Origin: Faecalimicrobium dakarense
GTDB lineage: Bacteria > Bacillota > Clostridia > Peptostreptococcales > Peptostreptococcaceae
Length of the DNA: 64,000 nucleotides
Direction of reading: 5' to 3'
Assembly: GCF_000499525.1 (NCBI RefSeq)
Contig: NZ_HG529233.1
Coordinates: 21,075 to 85,074, forward strand
Part shown: positions 1 through 9,090 of the stretch, piece by piece
Layout of the letters: every line of letters begins with the position of its first letter
Position numbering within the stretch: the stretch's first letter is position 1
Made by a program: the position numbers and the translations under genes
The notes under the pieces: model-generated
Databases searched by the model: none
What the model saw: only the letters and a program-made list of their open reading frames with translations
What the model was told of the DNA's origin: nothing

Positions 1-989
1 TGGCAGTAGAAGATTCAAAGCTTGATTTAGATAAAGTAGAAAGAAATCGTATGGGAGTTATAATAGGTTCTGGTATAGGTGGAGTTGAAACTATAGAAGA
101 ACAACATAAGATTCTTTTAAATAAAGGTAATAAAAGAGTAAGTCCATTCTTTGTTCCTATGATGATAGGAAATATGGCAGCAGGTCAAGTTTCTATATAC
201 TTAGGAGCTAAAGGGCCAAATACTAACGTATGTACAGCATGTGCATCAGGAACTCACTCAATAGGAGATGCTTTTAAGCTTATTCAAAGAGGGGATGCTG
301 ATATTATGGTAGCTGGAGGAAGTGAAGCGCCAGTAACAGCTCTTGCATTTTCAGGGTTCTGTAATATGAAGGCTATGTCTACTAGAAACGATGACCCTAA
401 AACTTCATCAAGACCATTTGACAAAGACAGAGATGGATTTGTAATGGGTGAAGGTGCAGGAATACTTATACTAGAAGAATTAGATCATGCTATAAAAAGA
501 AACGCTAAAATATACGCAGAAGTTGTTGGGTATGGATTAACAGCAGATGCTTATCATATGACTACACCAGCAGAAGGTGGAGAAGGAGCAACTCGTGCTA
601 TGCAAATGGCGTTACAAGATGGAAATGTTCCATTAGATGAAGTTGATTATATAAATGCTCATGGTACGTCAACTCCTTACAACGATAGACTTGAAACTCA
701 AGCTATAAAAAATATATTCAAAGATAAGTCATATGATATATGTGTTTCATCAACAAAATCTATGACGGGACATCTATTAGGAGCAGCAGGAGCAGTTGAG
801 GCTGTTATATGTGCAATGAGTATAAATGATAGTTTTGTACCTCCTACGATAAACGTTCAAAATGTAGATGAAGAACTTGATTTAGATTATGTATTAGACA
901 AAGGAAGAGAAAAAGAAGTTAGATATGCAATGTCAAACTCTCTAGGATTTGGTGGGCATAATGCAACTTTAGTATTTAAAAAATATTAA
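1..989 (+). CDS. fabF: 3-oxoacyl-ACP synthase II (5' truncated by window edge)
   Basis: Condensing enzyme of type II fatty-acid elongation (KAS II), which joins malonyl-ACP to a growing acyl-ACP in the cytosol. The frame is open from base 3 and reads [10 protein letters not shown] before the first internal Met at 51, so the gene begins upstream of the window and 51 is not its start. The thiolase-fold catalytic triad is visible: Cys in [12 protein letters not shown], His in [11 protein letters not shown] and His in [11 protein letters not shown]. The C-terminus [15 protein letters not shown] is typical. A strong terminator follows, so this is probably the last gene of a fab operon. Identity is certain; only the N-terminal part is missing. 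Confidence 0.97.
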   Translation, partial: AVEDSKLDLDKVERNRMGVIIGSGIGGVETIEEQHKILLNKGNKRVSPFFVPMMIGNMAAGQVSIYLGAKGPNTNVCTACASGTHSIGDAFKLIQRGDADIMVAGGSEAPVTALAFSGFCNMKAMSTRNDDPKTSSRPFDKDRDGFVMGEGAGILILEELDHAIKRNAKIYAEVVGYGLTADAYHMTTPAEGGEGATRAMQMALQDGNVPLDEVDYINAHGTSTPYNDRLETQAIKNIFKDKSYDICVSSTKSMTGHLLGAAGAVEAVICAMSINDSFVPPTINVQNVDEELDLDYVLDKGREKEVRYAMSNSLGFGGHNATLVFKKY

Positions 990-995
990 GCTTAT

Positions 996-1031
996 AAAAA
1001 GTCGTACTGTATAATATCAGTACGACTTTTT
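996..1031 (+). terminator. rho-independent terminator after fabF
   Basis: A 14-bp perfect stem (AAAAAGTCGTACTG pairing with CAGTACGACTTTTT) with an 8-nt AT loop and a T tract lies 7 bp after the fabF stop. Confidence 0.9.
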
Positions 1032-1077
1032 AAATACTATGGACATAATATAAAAAATAATATAAACTTTAATTTAT

Positions 1078-1118
1078 AAAAAAGCCTTTTATAAATTATT
1101 GTAAATGACGGCTTTTTT
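1078..1118 (+). terminator. second hairpin between fabF and scrR
   Basis: AAAAAAGCC at 1078-1086 pairs with GGCTTTTTT at 1110-1118 across a 23-nt loop. It could be a backup terminator for fabF. The stem is short and the loop long, so it is weaker than the one at 996. Confidence 0.45.
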
Positions 1119-1205
1119 GAAGCACATATACGAAAATTATACTTATTAATAAATTTAAAATGAATATAATTTCCTATTACTATAAAAATATTTAGGAGAA
1201 AATAT

Positions 1206-2189
1206 ATGAATATTATTGATATAGCTAAACTTGCAGGTGTATCTAAATCCACTGTATCAAGATTTTTAAATAATGGATATGTAAGTGAAGAAAATAGAAG
1301 TAAAATTCAAACGGTTATTGATGAGACAGGATTTATTCCATCAAGTCATGCAAAAACTTTAAGAACTAAAAAAACAAATTTAATAGGTGTTATACTGCCT
1401 AAAATAAGTTCTGAAACTATAGGTAAAGTAGTTAGTGGTATAAGTGAAGAAACTTCTAATAGTGGATATAATATAATACTTGGAAATACAGATTTAAATA
1501 TAGAAAAAGAAATAGAGTATTTACAGATATTTAAAAATAAAAATGTTGATGGAGTAATATTTGTAGCAACAATAATTACTAAAAAGCATTTAGATATCAT
1601 AAAGGATATGAAGATACCTATTGTTATAGTAGGTCAAAATGTAGATGGATATCCATGTGTATATCATAGTGATTATGAATCAGCATATGATATGACAAAA
1701 TATTTAATTAAAAAAGGTCATAGAAAAATTTCATACATAGGTGTAACTAAAGATGATATATCAGCAGGGTTAAATAGAGAATTAGGATATAAAGATTGTT
1801 TAAAAAATAATAATTTAAAAATAAATAAAAATCTAATAAAAATTGGGGAGTTTTCTCAAGAATCAGGATATAAAAATGCAAAAGAATTAATTGAAAATAA
1901 TAAAGGTATAGATGCTATATTTTGTGCAACGTATAACATCGCATTAGGAGCTATGGAATACTTAAAAGAAAATAATATAAATATCCCATATGATATAAGT
2001 GTATGTTCAATAGGTGATTCTAAAATTTCAAATATAATATCTCCAAGACTCACAACTATTAACTACCACTATGAACAAAGTGGAGTAGAAAGTGCTAAAA
2101 TGATTTTAGATATGATAAGTGCTAAAAATAACATAAATAATATTAAGTTAGGCTATGAACTTAAAATCAGAGAAAGTGTTAAATTATAA
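1206..2189 (+). CDS. scrR: LacI-family regulator, probable sucrose operon repressor
   Basis: 327-aa LacI/GalR-type repressor. An N-terminal helix-turn-helix is visible in residues 1-25 (IIDIAKLAGVSKSTVSRFLN), followed by the hinge region and a periplasmic-binding-protein-like effector domain (from LIGVILPKISSE). Length is normal for the family. The AGGAG at 1194-1198 supports the ATG at 1206. It sits directly upstream of a sucrose PTS and sucrose-6-phosphate hydrolase operon that carries two LacI-type operators, so the inferred role is repression of scrA onward, relieved by a sucrose or fructose derivative. It has its own terminator, so it is a separate transcript. The effector is inferred from context only. 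Confidence 0.88.
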   Translation: MNIIDIAKLAGVSKSTVSRFLNNGYVSEENRSKIQTVIDETGFIPSSHAKTLRTKKTNLIGVILPKISSETIGKVVSGISEETSNSGYNIILGNTDLNIEKEIEYLQIFKNKNVDGVIFVATIITKKHLDIIKDMKIPIVIVGQNVDGYPCVYHSDYESAYDMTKYLIKKGHRKISYIGVTKDDISAGLNRELGYKDCLKNNNLKINKNLIKIGEFSQESGYKNAKELIENNKGIDAIFCATYNIALGAMEYLKENNINIPYDISVCSIGDSKISNIISPRLTTINYHYEQSGVESAKMILDMISAKNNINNIKLGYELKIRESVKL

Positions 2190-2247
2190 AAATAGTCTAT
2201 ATAAATAGATGAGGTAAAAACTTTATTAATTTATATAGACTATTTTT
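2188..2247 (+). terminator. rho-independent terminator after scrR
   Basis: A 19-bp perfect inverted repeat (2188-2206 with 2229-2247) overlaps the scrR stop codon and ends in TTTTT. Its symmetric A/T tails could make it work on both strands. Confidence 0.88.
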
Positions 2248-2280
2248 ATGTTAAAGTATTTTTTATAACATAAGAAAATG

Positions 2281-2309
2281 TTTACAAATTATAAAAAAAA
2301 ATATATAAT
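2281..2309 (+). promoter_or_regulatory. sigma-A promoter of the sucrose operon
   Basis: TTTACA (2281-2286), 17-bp spacer, TATAAT (2304-2309). The expected start near 2316 places both operator-like sites just downstream, as expected for repression by roadblock or promoter occlusion. Confidence 0.8.
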
Positions 2310-2320
2310 TTAATAAAAAA

Positions 2321-2357
2321 GGGAACGGTTTCATACAGAACGTATGGGAACGATACC
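2321..2357 (+). promoter_or_regulatory. twin LacI-type operators upstream of scrA
   Basis: Two related 12-mers, GGGAACGGTTTC (2321-2332) and GGGAACGATACC (2346-2357), share the pattern GGGAACGRTWYC with the central CG of LacI/GalR operators. They start 25 bp apart, immediately downstream of the promoter. They are the best candidates for ScrR binding. The second also resembles a CcpA cre site with one mismatch, so carbon catabolite repression here is possible but not shown. Confidence 0.7.
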
Positions 2358-2400
2358 TTAAAAAATGAAAGCATAATAAAGTATATAAAGGAGAAAGCGT

Positions 2401-3783
2401 ATGAATTATAAAAATGTAGCAAAAGAAATTTTAAGTAACATAGGCAATAATAGCAATATAGACTCAGCAGCTCATTGTGCTACAAGGCTACGTATAGTTT
2501 TAAAAAATGAAGAATTAATTGATAAATCAGCAATACAAAATATTGAAGGAGTAAAAGGTGTATTTATAACAGCAGGTCAACTTCAAATAATATTTGGTAC
2601 TGGTATTGTGAATAAGGTTTATGAAGAATTTTCAAAAATTGCAGATATAAAAATTTCTACTAAAGATGAAGTAAAAAAAGCAGCAATTAAAAAATCAAAT
2701 CCATTTCAAAGGTTAATAAGAACTTTAGGAGATATATTTGTACCTATATTACCAGCTATAGTTTCATGTGGTTTAATGATGGGGCTTACAGAAGCTTTAA
2801 GTTTTATATCAGCAAATGGATATGTAAATATAGATATGAATAATTCATTCTTTGTAATGCTAAAGTTATTTAGTAACGCAGCATATGTATTTTTACCAAT
2901 CCTTATAGGGTATAGTTCAGCTAAGGTATTTGGTGGAAACGTATACTTAGGTGCGGTAATTGCAATGATTATGATTCATCCAGATTTGCAAAATGCTTGG
3001 ACTGTTGCAACAGAAGGTTATAAATCTACGTTAAGTGTATGGGGTGGATTATATGAGATTCCATTAGTTGGATATCAAGGTCATGTAATCCCTATAATGA
3101 TAGCAGTTTACTTAATGAGTTTTATAGAAAATAAACTTCATAAAATTGTTCCGGCAATGTTAGATTTATTCTTAACTCCATTATTAACAGTCTTTATAAC
3201 GGGATATTTAACATTAACAATAATAGGACCTATATTTGTAGGTCTGGAAAATACTTTAATAGATGGAGTTCAGAAACTAATACAAATACCTTATGGAATA
3301 GGCGGATTCTTAATGGGTGGTATATATAGTACTACAGTTGTCGGTGGAATACATCATATGTACACAATAATAGACTTTGGTCAAATATCACAATTTGGAA
3401 TGACATATTTTTTACCAATAGCATCTGCTGCAAATATAGCGCAAGGTGGAGCTGCACTTGCAGTTGCACTTAAATCAAAAAATAAAAATACAAAAGCATT
3501 AGCTCTTCCGGCGGGTATAAGTGCTCTTTTAGGTATAACAGAACCAGCGATATTTGGTGTTAACTTAAGATTTGTTAAACCATTTATAGCAGCTTCTATT
3601 GGTGCAGCTGTAGCAGCCTTATATGCTGCAATTGTTGGTCTTGGAGCTACAGGAACAGGGGTAACAGGAATATTTGGAATACTTCTTACTCTACATGCTC
3701 CACTACAATATATAATAATGTTTGCTATAGCGCTTGGAGTTTCATTTGGATTAACAATGATATTAGGTATTAAAGAAGATTAG
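2401..3783 (+). CDS. scrA: PTS sucrose-type transporter EIIBC
   Basis: 460-aa membrane permease of the glucose/sucrose PTS superfamily that imports and phosphorylates a sugar, probably sucrose to sucrose-6-phosphate. The EIIB domain covers about residues 1-85, with the phosphorylated Cys26 in AAHCATRLR. The EIIC domain follows (about 100-455) with many hydrophobic segments and the motif GITEPAIFGV. There is no fused EIIA domain; a stand-alone EIIA lies at the end of the operon. AAAGGAGA at 2388-2395 supports the ATG. Adjacent scrB makes sucrose the likely substrate, though trehalose permeases belong to the same superfamily. Confidence 0.9.
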   Translation: MNYKNVAKEILSNIGNNSNIDSAAHCATRLRIVLKNEELIDKSAIQNIEGVKGVFITAGQLQIIFGTGIVNKVYEEFSKIADIKISTKDEVKKAAIKKSNPFQRLIRTLGDIFVPILPAIVSCGLMMGLTEALSFISANGYVNIDMNNSFFVMLKLFSNAAYVFLPILIGYSSAKVFGGNVYLGAVIAMIMIHPDLQNAWTVATEGYKSTLSVWGGLYEIPLVGYQGHVIPIMIAVYLMSFIENKLHKIVPAMLDLFLTPLLTVFITGYLTLTIIGPIFVGLENTLIDGVQKLIQIPYGIGGFLMGGIYSTTVVGGIHHMYTIIDFGQISQFGMTYFLPIASAANIAQGGAALAVALKSKNKNTKALALPAGISALLGITEPAIFGVNLRFVKPFIAASIGAAVAALYAAIVGLGATGTGVTGIFGILLTLHAPLQYIIMFAIALGVSFGLTMILGIKED

Positions 3784-3805
3784 TTTTATAAATTTAGATT
3801 ACAAT

Positions 3806-3866
3806 AATTCGCTAGTTACTTATATTTAAGATGAAATTAAAATATAGGTAACCTGGCGAATTTTTA
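3806..3866 (+). promoter_or_regulatory. intergenic stem-loop between scrA and scrB
   Basis: AATTCGC (3806-3812) pairs with GCGAATT (3856-3862). Further in, TAGTTAC against GTAACCTG and TATATTT against AAATATA extend the stem with small irregularities, and a short T run follows. It could act as a partial terminator or an mRNA-stability element setting the scrA to scrB ratio. No function is demonstrated. Confidence 0.55.
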
Positions 3867-3886
3867 AAAATACAAGGAGATAGAGG

Positions 3887-5362
3887 ATGAGTATTTTAAA
3901 AAGAGAATTTTCTAAGCTTATAGATATGTATAAAGAAGTAGAAAAAGATAAGGTAAATGATGATGAATTTAGATTGAAATATCACTTAATGCCACCAATT
4001 GGTTGGTTAAATGATCCTAATGGATTATGTCAATTCAATGGAGAGTACCATATTTTCTATCAATATTCACCATTTGATGCTAAGGGTGGATTAAAATTCT
4101 GGGGGCAATATAAATCAAAGGATTTGATTAATTGGAATGATATGGGGGCTCAAGTTTACCCAGATAACTTAAATGATTGTCACGGTGTTTATTCAGGTTC
4201 TGCTTTTGTTGAAAATAATCAAATGTATTTTTATTACACGGGAAATGTTAAAGAAGTTGGAGATTTTGATTATATAAATAAAGGTAGGCAACATAATACA
4301 ATAATGTTTAAAAGTAATGATGGAATAAACTTTACTAATAAAAAGTTAATATTTAAAAATATTGATTACCCTGAAAATATGACATGTCATGTTAGAGATC
4401 CTAAAGTATTTAAAAAAGACAATAATTACTATATGGTATTAGGTGCAAGAGATAAAAACGACAAAGGATGCGTACTTTTATATAAAAGCTCAAATCTTGA
4501 AGATTGGAGTTTTATAAATATAATAACTAGTGATGAAAAATTTGGATATATGTGGGAATGTCCAGATATGTTTGAACTAACTGACAAAGTTAGTAAAAAT
4601 ACAAAAACAATTTTATGCATATCTCCACAAGGAATAGAAAAAAACGGGTATAAGTACAATAATATATATCAAAGTGGATATTTCTTAGGAAATATGAATT
4701 TAAATGATGGAAAATATGATTTTAAAGAATTTACAGAATTAGATAGAGGATTTGATTTTTATGCACCACAAACATTTTTAGATGAAAAAAACAGAAATAT
4801 ACTAATTGGATGGATGGGGTTACCTGATATAGATGATGATTATTATACAAATCCTACAGTTGAATTAGGATGGCAACATGCACTTACAATTCCTAGAGTA
4901 CTAGAGCTTGTAGATAATAAGATATACCAAAAGCCAATTGAAGAATTAAAAGAGTTGAGAAAAAATCAAATAACGAAAAGATTAAATAATATTAGTATAT
5001 ATGATGAGTTAAAAGCTGAAGTTTTCGAATTAGATATAGAGTTTAATAATGCAGTAAATAACTTTGAATTAGAGCTAAAGGAAGATTGTAAAATAACATT
5101 CAATAAATATAAGAAATTGATAAAATTAACTTTAGGAAATAGTGGTTATGGTAGAGGATGTAGAGCTGTGGATTTAAATGAATTAAGTCGATTACAAATT
5201 TTTAGTGATACATCATCTCTTGAAATATTTGTAAATGGTGGAGAAGAAGTATTTACAACACGTGTTTATCCAAAAAATAATAAAGATAAAATAGTGTTAA
5301 AAGGAAACTTAGATAATGCAAAAATAAATTTATATGAACTTGGAGAATATAGATATGTATAA
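3887..5362 (+). CDS. scrB: sucrose-6-phosphate hydrolase (GH32)
   Basis: 491-aa cytosolic invertase of glycoside hydrolase family 32 that splits sucrose-6-phosphate to glucose-6-phosphate and fructose. The three family signatures are present: WLNDPNG with the nucleophile Asp43, RDPKVF with the transition-state Asp, and WECPDMF with the acid/base Glu. A beta-sandwich domain follows from about residue 350. Length matches bacterial ScrB/SacA. AAGGAGATAGAGG precedes the ATG. It is followed by scrK with an 8-bp overlap, so the fructose released is phosphorylated by the next gene product. Confidence 0.95.
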   Translation: MSILKREFSKLIDMYKEVEKDKVNDDEFRLKYHLMPPIGWLNDPNGLCQFNGEYHIFYQYSPFDAKGGLKFWGQYKSKDLINWNDMGAQVYPDNLNDCHGVYSGSAFVENNQMYFYYTGNVKEVGDFDYINKGRQHNTIMFKSNDGINFTNKKLIFKNIDYPENMTCHVRDPKVFKKDNNYYMVLGARDKNDKGCVLLYKSSNLEDWSFINIITSDEKFGYMWECPDMFELTDKVSKNTKTILCISPQGIEKNGYKYNNIYQSGYFLGNMNLNDGKYDFKEFTELDRGFDFYAPQTFLDEKNRNILIGWMGLPDIDDDYYTNPTVELGWQHALTIPRVLELVDNKIYQKPIEELKELRKNQITKRLNNISIYDELKAEVFELDIEFNNAVNNFELELKEDCKITFNKYKKLIKLTLGNSGYGRGCRAVDLNELSRLQIFSDTSSLEIFVNGGEEVFTTRVYPKNNKDKIVLKGNLDNAKINLYELGEYRYV

Positions 5363-6335
5363 AATAATTACTATAGGAGAGGCATTAATAGATTTTATAC
5401 CCAATAAAAAGGGTTGTATGCTTAAAGAAGTAGATGGGTTTGAGAGGGTTGCAGGAGGTGCACCTGCAAATGTAGCAGCAGCTATAGCTAAGCTATCGGG
5501 TGATGCTTATTTTATATCTCAACTTGGAAATGATTCATTTGGAGACCATATAATAGATATTTTAAACGATGCAAATGTAAATACAGAATATTTACTTAGA
5601 ACTAACAAAGCAAATACAGGGCTTGCATTTGTATCATTAAAAGAAGATGGAAATAGGGATTTTTCATTCTATAGAAATCCAAGTGCAGATATGTTACTTA
5701 GTAAAGATGAAATAAAAGAAAGTTGGTTTGAAGATTGTAAAATTCTACATTTTTGTTCAGTAGATTTAGTAGAGTCACCTATGAAATATGCTCATAAAAA
5801 AGCTATAGAATATGCAGTTAAAAATAATGCTATTATAAGTTTTGATCCTAATGTAAGGTTACCACTTTGGAACAACCCACAAGATTGTAAAGATGTAATA
5901 AAAGAATTTTTACCACTTTCAAATATATTAAAAATATCTGATGAGGAATTAGAATTTATAACAGGTATAAAAGATGAAAAATTAGCCTTAGAAAGCCTGT
6001 TTGTTGGAAATATAAAGATAATAATATACACAAAAGGACCAGAAGGTGCGTGTTTTATCACTAAAAAGGATAATATAATGAAAGTTGTTGAAAAAGAAGG
6101 AATTAATGTTAATGCTATAGATACAACAGGTGCTGGAGATTCTTTTATAGGATCATTTTTATATCAATTAGGTGAAAATAATATTGAATTAGATGAAATA
6201 GAAAATATAAGTGACGAAAAAATAAAAGATATGTTATTATTTAGTAATAAGTATGCAGCAGACACTACAACTAAAAAAGGGGCTATTGCTGCTATGTGTA
6301 CTATCGAAGAATTTAAAAATATTAAACTAGCATAA
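5355..6335 (+). CDS. scrK: fructokinase (PfkB family)
   Basis: 326-aa PfkB/ribokinase-fold sugar kinase that phosphorylates fructose to fructose-6-phosphate. Seen: N-terminal TIGEALIDFIP, the glycine-rich substrate loop VAGGAPANVAAAIAKL, and the C-terminal anion-hole and catalytic base motif DTTGAGDSFIGSFL. I chose ATG 5355 (MYKIITIGEAL) over the in-frame ATG at 5334 because GGAGA at 5342-5346 is correctly spaced only for 5355. It overlaps the end of scrB. Operon context makes fructose the likely substrate. Confidence 0.9.
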   Translation: MYKIITIGEALIDFIPNKKGCMLKEVDGFERVAGGAPANVAAAIAKLSGDAYFISQLGNDSFGDHIIDILNDANVNTEYLLRTNKANTGLAFVSLKEDGNRDFSFYRNPSADMLLSKDEIKESWFEDCKILHFCSVDLVESPMKYAHKKAIEYAVKNNAIISFDPNVRLPLWNNPQDCKDVIKEFLPLSNILKISDEELEFITGIKDEKLALESLFVGNIKIIIYTKGPEGACFITKKDNIMKVVEKEGINVNAIDTTGAGDSFIGSFLYQLGENNIELDEIENISDEKIKDMLLFSNKYAADTTTKKGAIAAMCTIEEFKNIKLA

Positions 6336-6351
6336 AGAGGAGAATAAGATT

Positions 6352-6861
6352 ATGGGATTTTTTGATATGTTTAAAAAATCAAAGCAAGAAGATATAGCAT
6401 CAGTAAAAAACAAAGGAATCGTATCGCCTACTAATGGGGAAATATTAGATATATCTGTAGTACCAGATGAAGTTTTTTCACAAAAAATGATGGGAGATGG
6501 ATTTGCTGTAAAATCTAGTGATGGAAATATAGTATCTCCTATAAATGGAAGTGTTGAAATGGTATTTGAAACCAAGCATGCTATAGGTTTAAAAAGTAAT
6601 GATGGAATGGAAATGTTAATTCATCTTGGAATAGATACTGTAAATTTAAAAGGTGAAGGTTTTACAACTTTTGTAAAAGCTGGAGATAAAGTAAAAGCTG
6701 GAGATAAATTAATACAAATGGATGTTGATTTTATAAAAAATAATGCTAAGTCAGATATAAGTCCAGTTATATTTACTAACTTAAAGGAAAATGAATCAAT
6801 TAAAGTAGTTACAGGTAAAGTTAGTGTCTTAGAAGAAAATAGAATAGAAATATGCAAGTAA
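6352..6861 (+). CDS. stand-alone PTS EIIA, glucose/sucrose family
   Basis: 169-aa cytosolic phosphocarrier that takes phosphate from HPr and passes it to EIIB. The phosphorylated His91 lies in MEMLIHLGIDTVNL, the classic EIIA-Glc signature, and the fold begins with VSPTNGEILDI. It is the last gene of the sucrose operon, 16 bp after scrK with AGAGGAG upstream. It supplies the EIIA domain that ScrA lacks. A terminator follows. It could also serve other EIIA-less permeases of the cell. Confidence 0.9.
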   Translation: MGFFDMFKKSKQEDIASVKNKGIVSPTNGEILDISVVPDEVFSQKMMGDGFAVKSSDGNIVSPINGSVEMVFETKHAIGLKSNDGMEMLIHLGIDTVNLKGEGFTTFVKAGDKVKAGDKLIQMDVDFIKNNAKSDISPVIFTNLKENESIKVVTGKVSVLEENRIEICK

Positions 6862-6869
6862 TATAAGAT

Positions 6870-6916
6870 AAAAAATACCTCTTAAAGATGAAATATTCTC
6901 TAAGGGGTATTTTTTA
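6870..6916 (+). terminator. terminator of the sucrose operon
   Basis: AAAAAATACCTCTTA pairs with TAAGGGGTATTTTTT across a 17-nt loop, with one mismatched position, and ends in a long T run. Confidence 0.85.
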
Positions 6917-6987
6917 TTTTATTTTTGTAATATTTTTATGAGTTTATAAATAGAATTATATAAACAAACAAGAGAGGAGGACAAGGT

Positions 6988-7956
6988 ATGAAAAAACTTT
7001 GTGATGAGATAATAAACTCACTTTCAATGAACTTAAGAGAAAAAATAAAAAATATTTCAAATGATAATGTAAGCATAGAAGAAATTAGACTTAGGTCTAA
7101 TAAGCCATTAATAGTAAATGCAAATAATAAAGACTACTTCTATAATCTAAATTCAAATAAGTTAGATTTAAATATGGACAACCCATATATAGTAAGTAAA
7201 GAAGATGTAGAACAAACATTTCAAATAATATGTAAATACTCAATCCATTCTTTTATGGATGATATTAAGAAAGGATTTATAACACTTAGAGGAGGTCATA
7301 GAGTAGGACTAGTAGGAAAAGCAATAGTTGAAGATGGACAAGTTAAAAATATAAAACATATATCTTCACTTAATATAAGGGTTTCTAGAGAAGTAATTGG
7401 GTGTTCAGATAAAATTTTATCTCATATTATAAGGGGAGAAAATCAAGTAAATAATACGCTGATAATATCACCACCTCAATGTGGTAAAACAACTTTAGTT
7501 AGAGATATAGTAAGAAATTTAAGTAACGGAAATGAAAATTATGGTTTTAAAGGAATAAAGGTAGCATTAATAGATGAGCGTAATGAAATATCAGGGTCAT
7601 ACCTAGGACAACCTCAGATGGATATAGGTATTAGAACCGATATAATAGAAACCTGTCCAAAAGATTTAGGCATTACTATGCTACTTAGATCAATGTCTCC
7701 AAATCTTATAGTAACAGATGAAATAGGAAATATGGATGAAATAAAGGCTTTATATACTGCTCTAAATGGAGGAGTAAGCTTAATTACTACAGTCCATGGA
7801 GATTCTATAGAAGATATCAAAAGTAGAAAAGAGCTAAGTTGTTTATTAGATAAAGAACTATTTACAAAAGTAATCATATTATCGGCTAAAAGGGGTCCAG
7901 GAACCATAGAAAAAATATATGATTTAGAAGAAAAGAGATGGTATTTTGCAAATTAA
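6988..7956 (+). CDS. spoIIIAA: stage III sporulation protein AA (ATPase)
   Basis: 322-aa cytosolic ATPase of the secretion-ATPase superfamily, the motor of the SpoIIIA-SpoIIQ feeding channel between mother cell and forespore. Walker A is visible in SPPQCGKTTLVRDIV near residue 165 and the Walker B region in NLIVTDEIGNMDE. GAGAGGAGG lies just before the ATG. It is the first gene of an eight-gene operon with short gaps or overlaps, and it overlaps spoIIIAB by 11 bp. In Bacillus this operon is transcribed by sigma-E. I could not fix the promoter in the 70 bp upstream. Confidence 0.96.
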   Translation: MKKLCDEIINSLSMNLREKIKNISNDNVSIEEIRLRSNKPLIVNANNKDYFYNLNSNKLDLNMDNPYIVSKEDVEQTFQIICKYSIHSFMDDIKKGFITLRGGHRVGLVGKAIVEDGQVKNIKHISSLNIRVSREVIGCSDKILSHIIRGENQVNNTLIISPPQCGKTTLVRDIVRNLSNGNENYGFKGIKVALIDERNEISGSYLGQPQMDIGIRTDIIETCPKDLGITMLLRSMSPNLIVTDEIGNMDEIKALYTALNGGVSLITTVHGDSIEDIKSRKELSCLLDKELFTKVIILSAKRGPGTIEKIYDLEEKRWYFAN

Positions 7957-8467
7957 AATAATTATTATAGGCGTTTTAGTTGGATGCAGTTATTTAATAG
8001 GAGAACATATTTATAAAGCTTATACAAATAGGCATAAACAGCTAAATGACCTCATAAGAATATTAGAGATAATAAGAATGGATTTATCTTTTGGGTTATA
8101 TACATTAGAGGAAATATTTAAAAGAATTGGGGAGAAAACAGAGTATTGCACATCAAAATTTTTTAAGACTATGGAATATGAACTACATAATAATCAAAGC
8201 AAAGTATTAGATGAGATTTTAAATGACAATATAGGAATTTTAATAAAAGAGACTTACCTACAGAATAAGGAGGTTGATGAATTAAAAAAACTTATACTTA
8301 CTCTAGGACAAAGTGATATAGAATCTCAAACAAGGATGATAGATTTATCTATTGAAAACTTCAAGGACTTAACTAAAGAGACTAAAGAAGATGTAGAAAA
8401 AAAAGGTACAGTCTATCGAAAATTATCTACCGTAATAGGATTAATAATAGGAATAATTTTAATATAG
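7946..8467 (+). CDS. spoIIIAB: stage III sporulation protein AB
   Basis: 173-aa membrane protein of the SpoIIIA complex. A hydrophobic N-terminal segment (IKIIIIGVLVGCSYLIG), a helical cytosolic middle and a second hydrophobic segment at the C-terminus (VIGLIIGIILI) are visible, matching the family, which resembles type II secretion GspF. It starts inside the end of spoIIIAA, which implies translational coupling. Length matches the Bacillus protein. Confidence 0.93.
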   Translation: MQIKIIIIGVLVGCSYLIGEHIYKAYTNRHKQLNDLIRILEIIRMDLSFGLYTLEEIFKRIGEKTEYCTSKFFKTMEYELHNNQSKVLDEILNDNIGILIKETYLQNKEVDELKKLILTLGQSDIESQTRMIDLSIENFKDLTKETKEDVEKKGTVYRKLSTVIGLIIGIILI

Positions 8468-8476
8468 GAGGGAGCT

Positions 8477-8674
8477 ATGGATATATCTTTAATAATAAAG
8501 GTTGCAGGAATTGGTTTATTAATATCAGTCCTTAATATGCTTTTAGAAAAAACAGATAGAAAAGATTGGGCATCATTTACAACATTAGCGGGAGTAATAA
8601 TTGTATTAAGTATGGTACTAGGAGAGATAGGTAATTTATTTAATGCAGTTAAGACAATGTTTCAACTTTACTAA
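8477..8674 (+). CDS. spoIIIAC: stage III sporulation protein AC
   Basis: 65-aa, two-helix membrane protein of the feeding channel. Hydrophobic stretches VAGIGLLISVLNMLL and FTTLAGVIIVLSMVLG flank a short polar loop (EKTDRKDW), the typical layout. GGAGGGAG lies before the ATG. Operon position between AB and AD confirms the call. Confidence 0.93.
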   Translation: MDISLIIKVAGIGLLISVLNMLLEKTDRKDWASFTTLAGVIIVLSMVLGEIGNLFNAVKTMFQLY

Positions 8675-8689
8675 AGAGGAGGAGATATC

Positions 8690-9076
8690 TTGGAAGTTAT
8701 GCAATTAGTAGGGATTGCAATAATATCAACAACACTCTGTTTAGTAATAAAAAAGGACAGACCAGAAATAGCAATGTTTATAGCAATACTTACAGGAATA
8801 ACAATATTATTATCAGTAATATTTAAGCTTAATTTTATAGTAGAAAGTATACAAGATTTGGCACAGAGAGCCAATATTCCTACTATGTACATATCTTTAA
8901 TAATAAAATTAATTGGGATAGCATATCTTATGGAGTTTGCCATACAACTTTGCAAAGATTGTGGGGAAGGAAATATTGCCTCTAAACTAGAGTTTGGAGG
9001 GAAAATAATAGTTATGACAATGTCATTTCCCATACTTTTATCAATTGTAGAAATGGTACTAAATATTATCCCATAG
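8690..9076 (+). CDS. spoIIIAD: stage III sporulation protein AD
   Basis: 128-aa polytopic membrane protein of the SpoIIIA channel. It starts with TTG at 8690, supported by AAAGAGGAGG at 8674-8683; the next in-frame ATG at 8699 is too far from it. Hydrophobic segments include VGIAIISTTLCLVI, IAMFIAILTGITILLSVIF and a C-terminal MTMSFPILLSIVEMVL. Length is normal for the family. Confidence 0.93.
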   Translation: MEVMQLVGIAIISTTLCLVIKKDRPEIAMFIAILTGITILLSVIFKLNFIVESIQDLAQRANIPTMYISLIIKLIGIAYLMEFAIQLCKDCGEGNIASKLEFGGKIIVMTMSFPILLSIVEMVLNIIP

Positions 9077-9090
9077 GAGAATGGTTACTT

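Noticed and set aside
2346..2360. cre site for CcpA in the scr promoter region
   Set aside because: One core mismatch, and the twin pattern with 2321-2332 fits a LacI-type operator pair better. Left as a possibility in the operator entry.
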